From Atherinomorus stipes (taxonomy: Eukaryota > Chordata > Actinopteri > Atheriniformes > Atherinidae): a DNA stretch of 64,000 nt. Below, piece after piece: positions 1 to 9,601 of this stretch (position 1 is its first letter; each line of letters opens with the position of its first letter). The notes beneath the pieces were generated by a model that saw only the letters and a program-made list of their open reading frames with translations, was not told the DNA's origin and did no database searches. Both the position numbers and the translations under genes were made by a program. The DNA is taken from the NCBI GenBank assembly GCA_023101725.1, contig JALJCO010010193.1:184890-248889 (forward strand), in the 5' to 3' direction.

Positions 1-193
1 CATATATGATCCAGGAACAGCGATACGATATAATGCACTATCGTGTTTTACAGCATAGTATTCAAAGCTATTAGTCCGTCTGGTGTGATTACCAACACAG
101 AATCACACTGTGATTCCACATTAAATAATGTGGAGTAACACATCACTTCATCATAGATATCAGGTTTCAGAGGCATAATAAACATCAGCAGTG
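1..193. other. non-coding flank with two adjacent hairpins
   Basis: No coding signal. Two perfect short inverted repeats sit side by side: GAATCACA/TGTGATTC (100-116, 1-nt loop) and CCACATTA/TAATGTGG (116-133, 2-nt loop). They could form a double hairpin or be subterminal repeats of an unrecognised MITE. No terminal repeats or target duplication were found to bound such an element. Confidence 0.4.
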
Positions 194-1404
194 CTGCCAT
201 ATGTCAGATACTAGCAGGTACTAAATACTAGCATATAACAGATACTAGCAAGAATTAAATACTACCATATATCAGATACTAGCAGGTACTAGATACTAGC
301 ATATAACAGATACTAGCAAGAATTAAATACTACCATATATCAGATACTAGCAGGTATCAGATACTACCATATATCAGATACCAGCAGGTATTAGATACTA
401 CCATATATCAGATACTAGCAGGTATTAGATACTACCATATATCAGATACTAGCAGGTATTTGATACTACCATATATCAGATACTAGCAGGTATTAGATAC
501 TACCATATATCAGATACTAGCAGGTATTAGATACTACCATATATCAGATACTAGCAGGTATTAGATACTACCATATATCAGATACTAGCAGGTATCAGAT
601 ACTACCATATATCAGATACTAGCAGGTATTAGATACTACCATATATCAGATACTAACAGGTATTAGATACTACCATATATCAGATACTAGCAGGTATTAG
701 ATACCATATATCAGATACTAGCAGGTATTAGATACTACCATATATCAGATACTAGCAGGTACTTGATACTACCATATATCAGATACTAGCAGGTATTAGA
801 TACTACCATATATCAGACACTAGCAGGTATCAGATACTACCATATATCAGATACTAGCAGGTATCAGATACTACCATATATCAGATACTAGCAGGTATTA
901 GATACTACCATATATCAGATACTAGCAGGTACTAGATACTAGCATATAACAGATACTAGCAAGAATTAAATACTACCATATATCAGATACCAGCAGGTAT
1001 TAGATACTACCATATATCAGATACTAGCAGGTATTAGATACTACCATATATCAGATACTAGCAGGTATTAGATACCATATATCAGATACTAGCAGGTATT
1101 AGATACCATATATCAGATACTAGCAGGTATTAGATACCATATATCAGATACTAGCAGGTATTAGATACCATATATCAGATACTAGCAGGTATTAGATACT
1201 ACCATATATCAGATACTAGCAGGTATTAGATACCATATATCAGATACTAGCAGGTATTAGATACTACCATATTTCAGATACTAGCAGGTACTTGATACTA
1301 CCATATATCAGATACTAGCAGGTATTAGATACTACCATATTTCAGATACTAGCAGGTACTTGATACTACCATATATCAGATACTAGCAGGTATTAGATAC
1401 TACC
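194..1404. repeat. 34-bp minisatellite (about 36 units)
   Basis: Tandem array with a 34-bp unit built from AGATACTACC, ATATATCAGA, TACTAGCAGG and TATT. A 31-bp variant lacks one CTA (for example around 1070-1190). At the left edge and again near 930-970 there is a more divergent type containing AGCATATAACAG and CAAGAATTAAA, so the array is built from at least two unit types. It ends abruptly at 1404 against the LINE ORF1 remnant. It is AT-rich and has no coding character. Confidence 0.95.
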
Positions 1405-1446
1405 AGAAGCTTCCTCCTGAAGCTCTCAGGACTGCTGCAGTCTCTC

Positions 1447-1790
1447 CCGGACTCTACAAAACGGGTAATTGTGCATGTTGGTACTAATGATATCACCCAC
1501 CAACAATCTGAACTGACCAAGAAGGATTTTATCGATTTTTTAAACTTTTTAAAGGACTGCGGAAAGTCCGTTTTTATCAGTGGTCCTCTTCCCTCTGAAT
1601 CGAGGCTCAGAGTGTTTTAGCAGACTTCTTGGCTCCAAAACACATGCAGATCTTGAAGTATTGGTTTTATCAACAATTTTAATCTGTTCTGGAACCGTCC
1701 ATCATTTTTTATACCAGATGGAGTGCACCCGAGCATTTTGGGCATTTTCCCACATGCAGCACACTGTTCAATCGGCCACACGTGCGTGAC
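1447..1790 (+). pseudogene. LINE ORF1 esterase (SGNH-type) remnant
   Basis: Three overlapping frames together read like the C-terminal esterase domain found in ORF1 of L2/CR1-group elements. Around 1465-1590 the frame reads RVIVHVGTND then KSVFISGPLP, the oxyanion/Asn block. A shift near 1590 gives RGSECFSRLLGSK. A second shift near 1655 gives FINNFNLFWNR and then PDGVHPS at about 1714-1734, where the Asp and His of DGVHP correspond to the catalytic pair of SGNH hydrolases. At least two frameshifts make it non-functional. The N-terminal part of ORF1 is absent, replaced by the minisatellite. The role in the family is RNA binding and lipid/esterase activity of the retrotransposition particle. 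Confidence 0.7.
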
Positions 1791-2083
1791 TGTTTACACC
1801 ACACACCTCCATATTCCCATCTTCCTCTGCATCACCCCAGCCAGGACACCACTTCACTTGACTCACTAGCTCCCCCCAGTGGCCACCATTGCCAGAACAC
1901 CACCAGGACACTCTTCCCCCAGTCAAACCCTGCTCCCACACACACCACATACCAGTACATATCACCTGCAGATGACACAAACACTCCAAATCTCCATACA
2001 TCATCCCACGCCCGAGATACTTGGCACCTGTCACTAACACCAATTTAACAATAAAACCACAAAATGCTGGTAACACACTAAAG
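1791..2083 (+). other. LINE inter-ORF / ORF2 leader
   Basis: C-rich, low-complexity stretch with many CACCAC and CCCCA words between the esterase remnant and the first endonuclease block. No domain is recognised. Such linkers vary in length between L2 copies. An open frame runs through 1782-2048 but has biased composition and no recognisable motif. Confidence 0.4.
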
Positions 2084-2894
2084 ATGGGCCTCATAAACAT
2101 TAGATCTCTTTTAAATAAATCTTTTATTGTAAATGATCTGATTTTAGATAATGAGGTTGACTGTCTCTTTTTAGCCGAGACATGGCTTTGCACCGATGCA
2201 TCACTTATTCTCACCGAGGCTTCCCCTCCTAATTTTAACTTTTTATTTTCTACCAGGGAAGGAAGGAAAGGTCGTGGTACAGCTTCATTAGTTCGTAGCT
2301 TGATTCAAGTAAAAGCAATTAAATTACATAACTTTTCTTCATTCGAGCATCATGCATTTGTTTTTAACAGCCCACCAGTTTTATGCATCACAGTTTATAG
2401 ACCACCGAAATCTCCTTGTTTTATCCAAGAATTCTCTGAGTTTTTATCAGCTGTACACTCCAAGTACAACAAGATTTTAATAACTGGTGATTTTAACTTG
2501 CACATTGATCGTAGGTGATGATCCTTTTGCCAACGGGTTCTTAGATCTTTTAAACAGTATGGATTTTATACAGCATGTAACACAGCCGACCCACAACAGA
2601 GGACATACCCAGGACCTGGTCATAACCTATGGCCTGTCCTCTGGTGTGTCCTCTGTTGTTGACCTGGCTGTGTCAGACCACTACTGTGTGTTTTTTAACA
2701 TCACCAGTTTTAACCAACAGGAGGCCCCAGTGAGAATGGTGAAGGAACGATATATCACTTATGAAGTGGCTGCAAATTTTATAAATATTTTAGACAAAAC
2801 TCCTGCTCCGATTTTACCAACTTCATGTGATTCTATTGTTGATGATTTTAACAGCAGATTAATTTCAGCAATTGACCTAGAACAAAAACTGTAA
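2084..2894 (+). pseudogene. LINE ORF2 endonuclease domain (APE type), frameshifted
   Basis: The ATG at 2084 opens the block MGLINIRSLLNK. Then come FLAETWL (metal-binding Glu), VYRPPKSP and ITGDFNLHID (2479-2512), the classic endonuclease/exonuclease/phosphatase motifs. A shift plus stop follows right after LHIDRR (2518). The neighbouring frame resumes with FLDLLNSMDFIQHVTQPTHN and VDLAVSDHY, with the catalytic SDH at about 2673-2681. The two halves together span nearly the expected 230-residue domain. The enzyme would nick target DNA for target-primed reverse transcription. It is inactive here because of the frameshift; downstream the linker toward the RT has several stops. Confidence 0.85.
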
Positions 2895-3263
2895 AAAGCA
2901 AACTGAAATCACCATGGAAAAACAAAGGAAATTATGGATTTAAAACAAAAATGCAGGAGAGCAGAAAGAAATGGAGAAAGACTAAATTAACCGTTCATTA
3001 TGAAATTCTACGTAATCAACTCAAAATCTACAATAATGCAGTGAAACTGGCAAGAACACAGCACTTTTCAAATCTCATAACTGACTATAAAAACAATCGA
3101 AAATTCCTTTTTAACACCATCGATTTTTGAATAAATGCTGATTCCAACAAGCCCACCATGCCACAGTCAGCTGCCACATGTGAGAACTTTGCAGACCACT
3201 TCAGAAAAAAAAATTGATGCAATGAGATCAAATCTTTTATCCTAACGAAGGACTGATTTTAAC
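2895..3263 (+). pseudogene. LINE ORF2 linker between endonuclease and RT (degraded)
   Basis: Short frames read like the basic linker of L2-type ORF2 (words such as SPWKNKGN and ARTQHFSNLITDYKNN) but are broken by stops near 2892 and 3128 and by a run of A at 3206-3214. Position between the endonuclease and RT blocks is the main support. Confidence 0.55.
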
Positions 3264-3671
3264 TTGTCAGAAGCATCATTTTTACCCAAGGAAACACTGG
3301 CGAGTTTTGTCCTGGTTGATGCAAAGATGCTTGGTCGAGTTTTCTCCCAGCTAAACCCAACCTGCCTTTTAGACCCCATTCCCACATCGCTTTTAAAGAC
3401 ATTTTATGGCATCCTTGAACATGAGCTCTTAAACATTGTGAACTGCTTTCTTCAGACGGGTGTTTTCCCATCAGCCTTTAAAACGGGGGTGGTGAAGCCC
3501 CTTCTAAAGAAGAGTAGTTTAGACCCCAACATCCTTAATAATTACAGACAAGTATCCAACTTACCGTTTTTAAGTAAAATGATAGAAAAAGTTGTTTTTA
3601 TTCAGTTACATGAGTTCTTGAATAAACACAATATCTTAGAAAAATATCAATCTGGTTTTAGAACAAACCAC
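3264..3671 (+). pseudogene. LINE reverse transcriptase, N-terminal part
   Basis: The frame gives LDPIPTSLLKTF, then TGVFPSAFKTGVVKPLLKK and NNYRQVSNLPFLSKMIEKV, then YQSGFRTNH, which are the RT 0-2 blocks of CR1/L2 elements. The reading stops exactly at the hAT-type target site (TNH at 3671) and resumes at 6055 with AGTACCGAGACAG, the expected S-T-E-T continuation of NH-STET. This gives independent support for the insertion boundary. No catalytic Asp is in this piece. Confidence 0.85.
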
Positions 3672-3892
3672 CAGTGCTGAACTGGCTATCGGGATTGTGG
3701 GCTGGACTCCAGCCCACAATTACTTAGGAATAATGGGCCAATCTACCAGTTTTGTACCAATAGGTATGATGACTTATGCCACTGACTACAAAAGCTACCA
3801 TATTTGAAAAAGAAAAAAGGACCGGCCGGCCCAAAATCACCATCGGCCCACCGGGAAAATGCCCGGTAAGCCCGATGGCCAGTCCACCACTG
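3672..3892. mobile_element. 221-bp hAT MITE forming the left end of the insertion
   Basis: Left end CAGTGCTGAACTGGCTATCG; right end CGATGGCCAGTCCACCACTG (3873-3892). Reverse-complementing the right end gives a 22-bp terminal repeat with three differences. The interior is rich in GGCCGGCC and CCCGG words. The bases after 3892 (GGCTGGAC) do not match the target CAAACCAC, so this MITE has lost its own right flank or is a domain of the larger element. Confidence 0.65.
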
Positions 3893-4129
3893 GGCTGGAC
3901 CAATTACAGCTGAGGGTCGATGCCCCCTCCATCTTGGGCCACCATGGTCAATCAATCACCCAGAGAACTATAGGAAGAGTAAAACACAGAAAGTTTTCAC
4001 GGGGAAAATTGGGAATTAAAGAGGCTAGCTCTTCATACAGATGCTGTCAAATGTATTTAAAGCAACCTTTACCGATCTTGCATTTCAGAAAGCACAGCAA
4101 GATTATTTAAATATAAACAGTCCCGCCTC

Positions 4130-4450
4130 ACTCCTAAGACACACCCCTTCATTCCCTCCACCACAAAAAAGGAATAAGGGCAGGGAGGGAGGATGGGGAA
4201 AATCAGGGGGCCCCCAATTAAGAAAGGGGGGGGGATTTATATAAAAATATGGAATGAAAAAAAATTTTTATTAAAGGGGGGGGTTGTTTTATATTAATCT
4301 CTAATACCTTATCCCCCCAAAAAAAAAAAGGAGAAACAACCGGGAGGGTTTTAAATAACAGAAGTTTGCTTGAGGCTGGAGAGGAACTTTCTGCCGCAGG
4401 TGACGAAGGCGGAGGTCGCTGGCAGGTGGATAAGGGGGGGGAGTGATGAA
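4130..4450. other. homopolymer-rich, probably unreliable sequence
   Basis: Packed with runs of G, A and C (for example 4207-4216, 4271-4277, 4314-4330) in a pattern with no other internal structure. It resembles error-prone consensus after a poly-G tract. A similar texture appears at 27320-27470. No gene is seen. Confidence 0.5.
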
Positions 4451-5014
4451 CTACACTCTACCTGGGTCTGATATAAATCTAGTTTGGGTGTAGTCTAGTT
4501 CATGTTTGTTGTGCTTTATAACTCTTTGAAACTCAGTAGGCCTAGTTATAAGCAGGCTGTGCATTGCACAGTGCGCTGCCTGCGCGCGCGCACATTGTCG
4601 TCAGCTGAGCCAGACACAGATATCAGCATTTTAATAAATCTACCAGGGAGGCGAATGTGGAAATCAGCTGAAATATTTCTCCTGCTACGCCTGCTATGTC
4701 TCGCCTACATCACAGCTACATTCAGTCATTCTCAGTAGTAAAAGGATCCAGTCATTCTTGGGTTTTATTAACGTCATCATGTTATCTGAGAGCTGAAGTT
4801 GAAAGAATATTTAGAGCAAGACCACTAAATGAAACAGTTGCATCAGGAGAAAATAAAATAACTGGTCTGACACGAGGGTTTGTTTGTTTTTAATCGCCAT
4901 ATTTCAGTCATTTATGGAATATGATTCTGCGATAAAGATTGGAATTGTAACGTGAATTCACAGTGTGCAGCTGTTATATTTAAATTATTTAACTATCATC
5001 ACATGCTGTGATGG

Positions 5015-5395
5015 TAGGGTGTAACGATATGAAAATGTCATATCACGGTTATTGTGACCAAAATGATCACAGTTATCATTTTTATCGCGGTATTATAGAA
5101 ATATCCCCCCGCATCTAAAAACATCCAAAATGGGTCTAAATGTCTACTTTGTCCTTTTTAATGGGGGAAAATCTCAGGAGAACTGTCCATAAGGGAGCCT
5201 TTGTTGCTTTCTGCCATGTCTCATGTTTCATAAATTAAACATTGCAAACTTCGACTGCTGCTGCTTTTCCAGCCAATGAGCAGCATCACTGGGAGTTTTT
5301 CAAAGTGCAGTAATCAGTCACGGTTGTAACAGTATTACTAATCATTGGGAATTTTATCACGGTTAACCATTATACCGGTTATCATTACATCCCTA
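5015..5395. mobile_element. 381-bp hAT MITE with perfect 8-bp target duplication
   Basis: Begins TAGGGTGTAACGATA and ends TCATTACATCCCTA; the reverse complement of the end is TAGGGATGTAATGATA. The flanks are TGTGATGG (5007-5014) and TGTGATGG (5396-5403), an exact 8-bp duplication diagnostic of hAT insertion. The interior has ATCACGGTTA-type subterminal repeats at both ends. It is nested in the 3672-6046 insertion, so it is younger. Confidence 0.9.
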
Positions 5396-6059
5396 TGTGA
5401 TGGAGAGGTTACCCAGTTCATGAACAGCTGTATAGTTCAGGAGCACTGATTTTAAGGTTGAAGGTATCTAGACTACATCCAGTTAATCAGGCCTGTTTGG
5501 AGTAAGATTGTAATAGTGGACTAAATGGCATGAGTGTGGTAGGGGGCTGCCCTACTTGTACTTGAAAAAAATTCAGATTTGATAAAGACAGAGTTCATTG
5601 GTTACATTTTTCACCTAGTTCATGTTTATTAAATTTGGGCATTATAACATCCTGCTGATTATATTGTAGCTTTTTATCACCTTGTTCATCCTTTAGGCCT
5701 ACAGACCGCTTAGTAGGCTACTGTATATAATAACAGGACTGGGAGGATGGTTTTTATTTATCTTTTTTAACCTTTTTTTTTATACAGGTAAGTCCCATTG
5801 AGACACGCTGTCTCTTTTTTAAGGGAAACCTGTGTACCTAACGTACGTCTTTAGATGGTGGGAGGAAGGGTTAGGTTTAAGTTTATTAGACAAGTAGGCT
5901 ACATTAGACAAGTACATCCAAACAAGACAGTGTACAGGCACTTGTTTTCATTTAGAGGCATCATCGTCATTCCATTGATATCTGGTGGACCAGTCTTGGT
6001 TTAAAATGCGCGGGCCGATTTTTTGTCCCAGTCCAGCCACCACAGTAAAACCACAGTAC

Positions 6060-6911
6060 CGAGACAGATCTTAAAGATTGTTAATGATTTGAGATGTAAT
6101 TTGGATGCACAGAATCTTTCTGTTCTGGTGCTACTGGATTTAAGTGCGGTAGTTGATACAGTAGACCTCCAGATTTTATTAGATAGACTGAGAAGTCTGG
6201 TGGGCCTCTCAGGTACTGTTTTAAAATGGTTTTACTCCTATCTCACAGATCGACAGTTTTTTGTAAGTTTGGACACATGCTCTTTGAGGATCCATAAAAT
6301 AAAATGTGAGGTTCCCCAAGGATCAATTTTAGGCCCAATACTTTTTAATCTTTACATGTTACCACTTGGGGACGTCATCAGGAGACACGGCGATGTAAAG
6401 CTGGGTATCATCAGCATAGCTGTGAGAGCCAATGCCATGTCTCCTGATGACCTGGAGCCAGTTAACACCCTTTTAAACTGTATTTTGTATATAAAATCAT
6501 GTATGGCAGAGAACTTCATACAGCTCAACCAAGACAAGACTGAAGTTTTAATCATCCGTCCTGAAGACAAGAGAGAGATCAATTCATGCAAACTGCAGAG
6601 TTTTAAACCCTCTCAGTGTGTAAGAAATTTGGGTGTTCTTATTAATTCTGAGCTGAATTTTATCCAACATATCAGAAATGTCACAAAGACAGGATTTTAT
6701 CATCTTAAAAACATCGCCAGAGTCCGCCCATTTCTCTCTCTTGCCAGCACGGAGGTGCTGATGCTTTTATTTCCAGTAGAATAGATTACTGCAATGCCCT
6801 GCTCTCTGGTCTTCCTAAAAAGAGACTTTCTAGTTTACAACTACTTCAGAACTCAGCCGCACGTGTTCTGACAAGGACCAGAGGGCAGGAGCACATTACA
6901 CCAATCTTAAA
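6060..6911 (+). pseudogene. LINE reverse transcriptase core with inverted YADD block
   Basis: Reads VLVLLDLSAVVDTVD (motif A, usual LSAAFDTVD), then WFYSYLTDRQFFVSL, VPQGSILGPILFNLYMLPLG (motif B), AENFIQLNQDKTEVLII, and NLGVLINSELNFIQHIRNVT. After a shift near 6780 it gives [15 protein letters not shown] and [15 protein letters not shown]. Motif C (YADDTQLY) is not in the sense frame. The 42 bases 6392-6433 between two 18-bp inverted repeats encode SYADDTQLYI on the minus strand, so the catalytic block is flipped. The plus frame stays open through the flip (6023-6784). A polymerase translated from it would lack the catalytic Asp pair. Confidence 0.85.
6374..6451. repeat. 18-bp inverted repeats bounding a flipped RT motif-C segment
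   Basis: The left arm GTCATCAGGAGACACGGC (6374-6391) and right arm GCCATGTCTCCTGATGAC (6434-6451) are reverse complements with one mismatch. They encode the conserved residues VIRRHG and the S-P-D-D block that flank motif C in this LINE family. The 42-bp core between them makes sense only on the minus strand. Confidence 0.85.
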
Positions 6912-7888
6912 GGAGTCATCACCCGGAAACCCCACTTTTTCACGTTAAAACGTGTACTGGAACAGGACCTCAGTTATAACGTGCCAGAAACTCCGGAGAG
7001 TGAAAGTGACTTCGTCTTTGAGTGCGGGCTCTCTCTTCTTACCAGAACCGGTCACAAGCACGCGCTCTCCACAGTACGCGAATTGGATTTCTTTCTCCGA
7101 ATGACATGAACAAGATAGTCTGCTAGCTGCTAAGCTAGCCTCTTTAGCGCCACTTAAAAGCAGCTGATTACCTGCCATGGAGGAGTTATGACCAGCTGTT
7201 ATGACGTGAACTAGAGAGGCCGCGAGCGAGCTGCTAAGCTAGCGTCTTTAGCGCCACCTGAAGGCTGCTGATTACCTGCCGTGGCAGGTAACTCCGACGA
7301 GGAGGAGGAGGGGGGAGATAGCCGTGCTGAGTTGCTTCGGCAGAAATTCAGCAGTTTTCGATGCTTTAACTGGAGGGACAGCTTTACCAGGGAGCAGTGG
7401 ATTATATGTATCAGTGAGGATGTGCAGTCGGTAAGTGTTGCTGCTGTGTAACTTATTATCTTTTGTGTCAGAGACCAGTAAACGGTGGTTGATGAGCGGA
7501 CAAGCTGCTAATGTAGCTACAGAAGCTAACAGTGTTTGGTTAACTTCACGTCACACGTCCGCTCCTTATATTCATCAGAGTCCAGCCCTTTTACTCCGGA
7601 TCCTCTCCATCAACCGTACAGTTACGTTTTTATCATGTTTTTCTCTGCTGGGACATCATTTCCTTCACCTGCTCTGTCCTGATAAAACTTTGTTTTGTCT
7701 TTGACGTTTGCCTTGTGAACGCGCATACAGACAGGTCTAACTCTCGTACATATTCTCGCGACAAACAAAAGTTGGGGATAAAAAGAGGTTAAAATCAGCT
7801 CATTAAATTTTCCTCCCACCCAACTAGAATTAAAAATTCATTTGAAGATAATTTAAGAAGGATTGTGTATGTAAAACAGCAGGTTATG
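6912..7888. mobile_element. unidentified 1-kb insertion in the LINE
   Basis: The LINE protein reads to EHITPILK (about 6911) and resumes at about 7889 with the TPLKSLHWLP block. The left junction carries ACACCAATCTTAAA and the right one ACACCTTTAAAA, compatible with a target duplication of about 10-14 bp blurred by mutation. Inside is a 57-bp direct repeat, copies at about 7124-7180 and 7227-7283, sharing GCTGCTAAGCTAGC and TTTAGCGCCAC. No terminal inverted repeats were recognised; class unknown. Confidence 0.5.
7272..7430 (+). pseudogene. exon-like acidic open frame with splice donor
   Basis: An open frame starting after a TGA at 7269 reads VAGNSDEEEEGG, then RAELLRQKFSSFRCFNWRD and EQWIICISEDVQS. 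It meets GTAAGTG at 7431, a near-consensus 5' splice site. The first codon of the GTGGCAGGTAAC stretch is GTG (7281) where the upstream direct-repeat copy has ATGG at the same place (about 7177), so a start codon may have been lost. It looks like the first coding exon of a mobile element or captured gene. I do not recognise the family. The chance-ORF alternative is not excluded. Confidence 0.35.
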
Positions 7889-8350
7889 ACACCTTTAAAA
7901 TCACTGCATTGGCTCCCTGTGTGTTTCAGGATTGATTTTAAGGTTCTTTTAGTGGTTTATAAACATCTTAATGGTCTTCGGTCTTCTTATTTATCTGACC
8001 TGGTTTTAAGGTATGAGCCCTCGTGGACCTCAGGGTCCACAAGAGGACCTCAACAAACCTGGTTGTTCCCAAGGTTTGGACCAAAACCTATGGTGAGGCG
8101 TCGTTTTGCCATTATGGCCCCCGCCTTTGGAACAGCCTGCCTGAGGGCCTCAGGGCTGCAGAGACTGTCCATGTTTATAAGAAAAGGCTCAAGAATTTGG
8201 TTTAGCTTATAATTAGGTTTTATTCCTTTTATAAGTTGGTCTTTTTACCCTTTTCATCTATTTATTTATTTACTTATTTATCTTATTAACTAGTTTAAGG
8301 TTTTTATAATTCTGTTTTGATAACTGACTTGAAGCAACAGGTCCAGTAGG
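7889..8350 (+). mobile_element. L2-like LINE, 3' segment with end of ORF2
   Basis: Third collinear piece. The frame gives TPLKSLHWLPVCFRIDFKVL and LNGLRSSYLSDLVLRYEPS. After a frameshift near 8050 it gives VPKVWTKTYGEASFCHYG, then PRLWNSLPEGLRAAETVHV, ending KKRLKNLV-stop at 8205. This is the highly conserved C-terminus of L2-type ORF2. The AT-rich 3' UTR follows to about 8350. Its true 3' tail and target duplication are not resolved. Confidence 0.85.
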
Positions 8351-8830
8351 AGCATTTGTTTTCCTCTCATCTTTTTGCAGGCATGGCTTCATTAAAGCTT
8401 CTTTCTCGTGAACATTGAGGTCCTTGAGTTTTCAGCTGCTGAAGTTTTACAGAGATGTGTGTGGGGTTGGTGTGTCATGGTGAAGTGCACCTTGAGGCCA
8501 TATGTGGAACTAATGTGCTGGAAAACATGTAAAAACAAGGAGAAAAAACAACTTTCTCACACACACAAACATAGGTAAAAGTCAGCCGCAGACCGAAGCT
8601 GGATTTGTGCTCTTTGAGGTAACAGGATGCCAATAAATGAGGCTGAACTACGTGACTGAGTCTCATTTAATCTGACAACAGAATGAGCTGAGGTCTGCTA
8701 GCACATGCTCAGACTTCCTCTCTCTGGATTTATGGGGGTCCACGGATCAATCTGTGTTTTTCTCCTCAGCAGATCAGCAGCTATATTTGAAGGCTATATA
8801 GATCTGGATCAGAGTCCAGAATCCAGAACC
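8351..8830. other. non-coding, nothing recognised
   Basis: No domain, tandem repeat or terminal repeat was seen. It contains short AC-rich runs near 8560. Several short frames exist but none has recognisable content. Confidence 0.4.
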
Positions 8831-8838
8831 TCTCCAGC

Positions 8839-9593
8839 TAGGGCTGGACGATAATTCAATATCAATATATATTGATCGATAGAGGTTTTTTCAATATAAA
8901 AAAAAGAGGGTCAATAAAAGTTCAATAAAGAAGCACAGTTTTCTGCTGTAGCCTATCAGGTATCATGATACTACAGTCACTCCTTCATCCAAACCAATCA
9001 CAAACGCAGACTCAGGCAAAGGCTGAACTGGAATTCAGTGTTATGCTCCTTTCAGACTTGCACTGGAAAGCGGTAATATTGTGAACTCTGTCCTTTATAA
9101 CGCTGCATTCAGACATGCATACCGCTCTTTTACCTCAGAGATGTAGCGGACATGTACCGGCTGGTCTACATGTCACAAGAGCGGAAATGTTGCAGCACGT
9201 CGTTTTGGCTTAAAAGCACAAGAAAATGTTCTGGACAGAGTTGAAGGGAGAGCGGGGGGGCTGTGCTGACTTTTCTGCAACATTTTGTGATGTATGAAAG
9301 CGCCGGGGCCCCGATTAGACCGCAAGGAAGCGGCATGTTTGAAAAGATGAGTCTGTTTAAAGAGCGGATGGACTTTACCGCTCATGTTCTGCAATGCAAG
9401 TCTGAAAACGGCTTTTGTTTGAACTTTATTATAAGTGGGTCTTTCAGCAAAAGCTTAAATGGCCATGATGCACCTAAAATAGCTTTTAATTTGATAATGG
9501 CTTCTTTTTTTTTTTTTGATAAATATCGATATCGATCAATACAGATTTTTTTTTTTTTATCAATAATCTTTTTTTCTATATCGTCCAGCCCTA
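8839..9593. mobile_element. 755-bp hAT element with exact 8-bp target duplication
   Basis: The ends are TAGGGCTGGACGATA and TATCGTCCAGCCCTA, a perfect 15-bp terminal inverted repeat. The flanks are TCTCCAGC (8831-8838) and TCTCCAGC (9594-9601). Subterminal zones contain ATATCGATATCGATC and poly-T. An internal inverted pair (TTTCAGACTTGCA near 9051 and TGCAAGTCTGAAA near 9396) adds foldback potential. It is non-autonomous, with no transposase. Confidence 0.92.
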
Positions 9594-9601
9594 TCTCCAG
9601 C

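Larger units (their letters stand above)
1405..3671 (+). mobile_element. L2-like non-LTR retrotransposon, 5' segment
   Basis: First of three collinear pieces of one degenerate LINE (continues at 6055-6911 and 7889-8350). It carries an ORF1 esterase remnant, an APE-type endonuclease and the N-terminal part of the reverse transcriptase, in the usual order for the CR1/L2 group of fish LINEs. The 5' end is lost where the 34-bp minisatellite begins. The piece ends at a hAT-type insertion whose 8-bp duplicated target (CAAACCAC / AAAACCAC) lets the protein reading continue across the gap. Family assignment rests on protein-level recognition; a repeat-library search would settle the name. Confidence 0.85.
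3672..6046. mobile_element. hAT-type insertion in the LINE, 2.4 kb, composite
   Basis: Starts with CAGTGCTGAACTGG and ends with CCAGTCCAGCCACCACAGT, imperfect terminal inverted repeats of the CAGTGSTG...CTGG hAT type. It is flanked by CAAACCAC (3664-3671) and AAAACCAC (6047-6054), an 8-bp target duplication with one mismatch. A second, better-matching right terminus lies inside at 3892, so the insertion may be composite. It contains a nested hAT MITE at 5015-5395. No transposase frame was recognised, so it is presumably non-autonomous. Confidence 0.7.
6055..6911 (+). mobile_element. L2-like LINE, central segment (RT core)
   Basis: Second collinear piece of the LINE begun at 1405. It runs from the S-T-E-T block after the hAT-type target duplication to ACACCAATCTTAAA, where another insertion begins. 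Coding content is described in the RT entry. Confidence 0.85.

Noticed and set aside
194..1404. CRISPR-like array of regular repeats
   Set aside because: Units are directly contiguous with no unique spacers, and the window is vertebrate.
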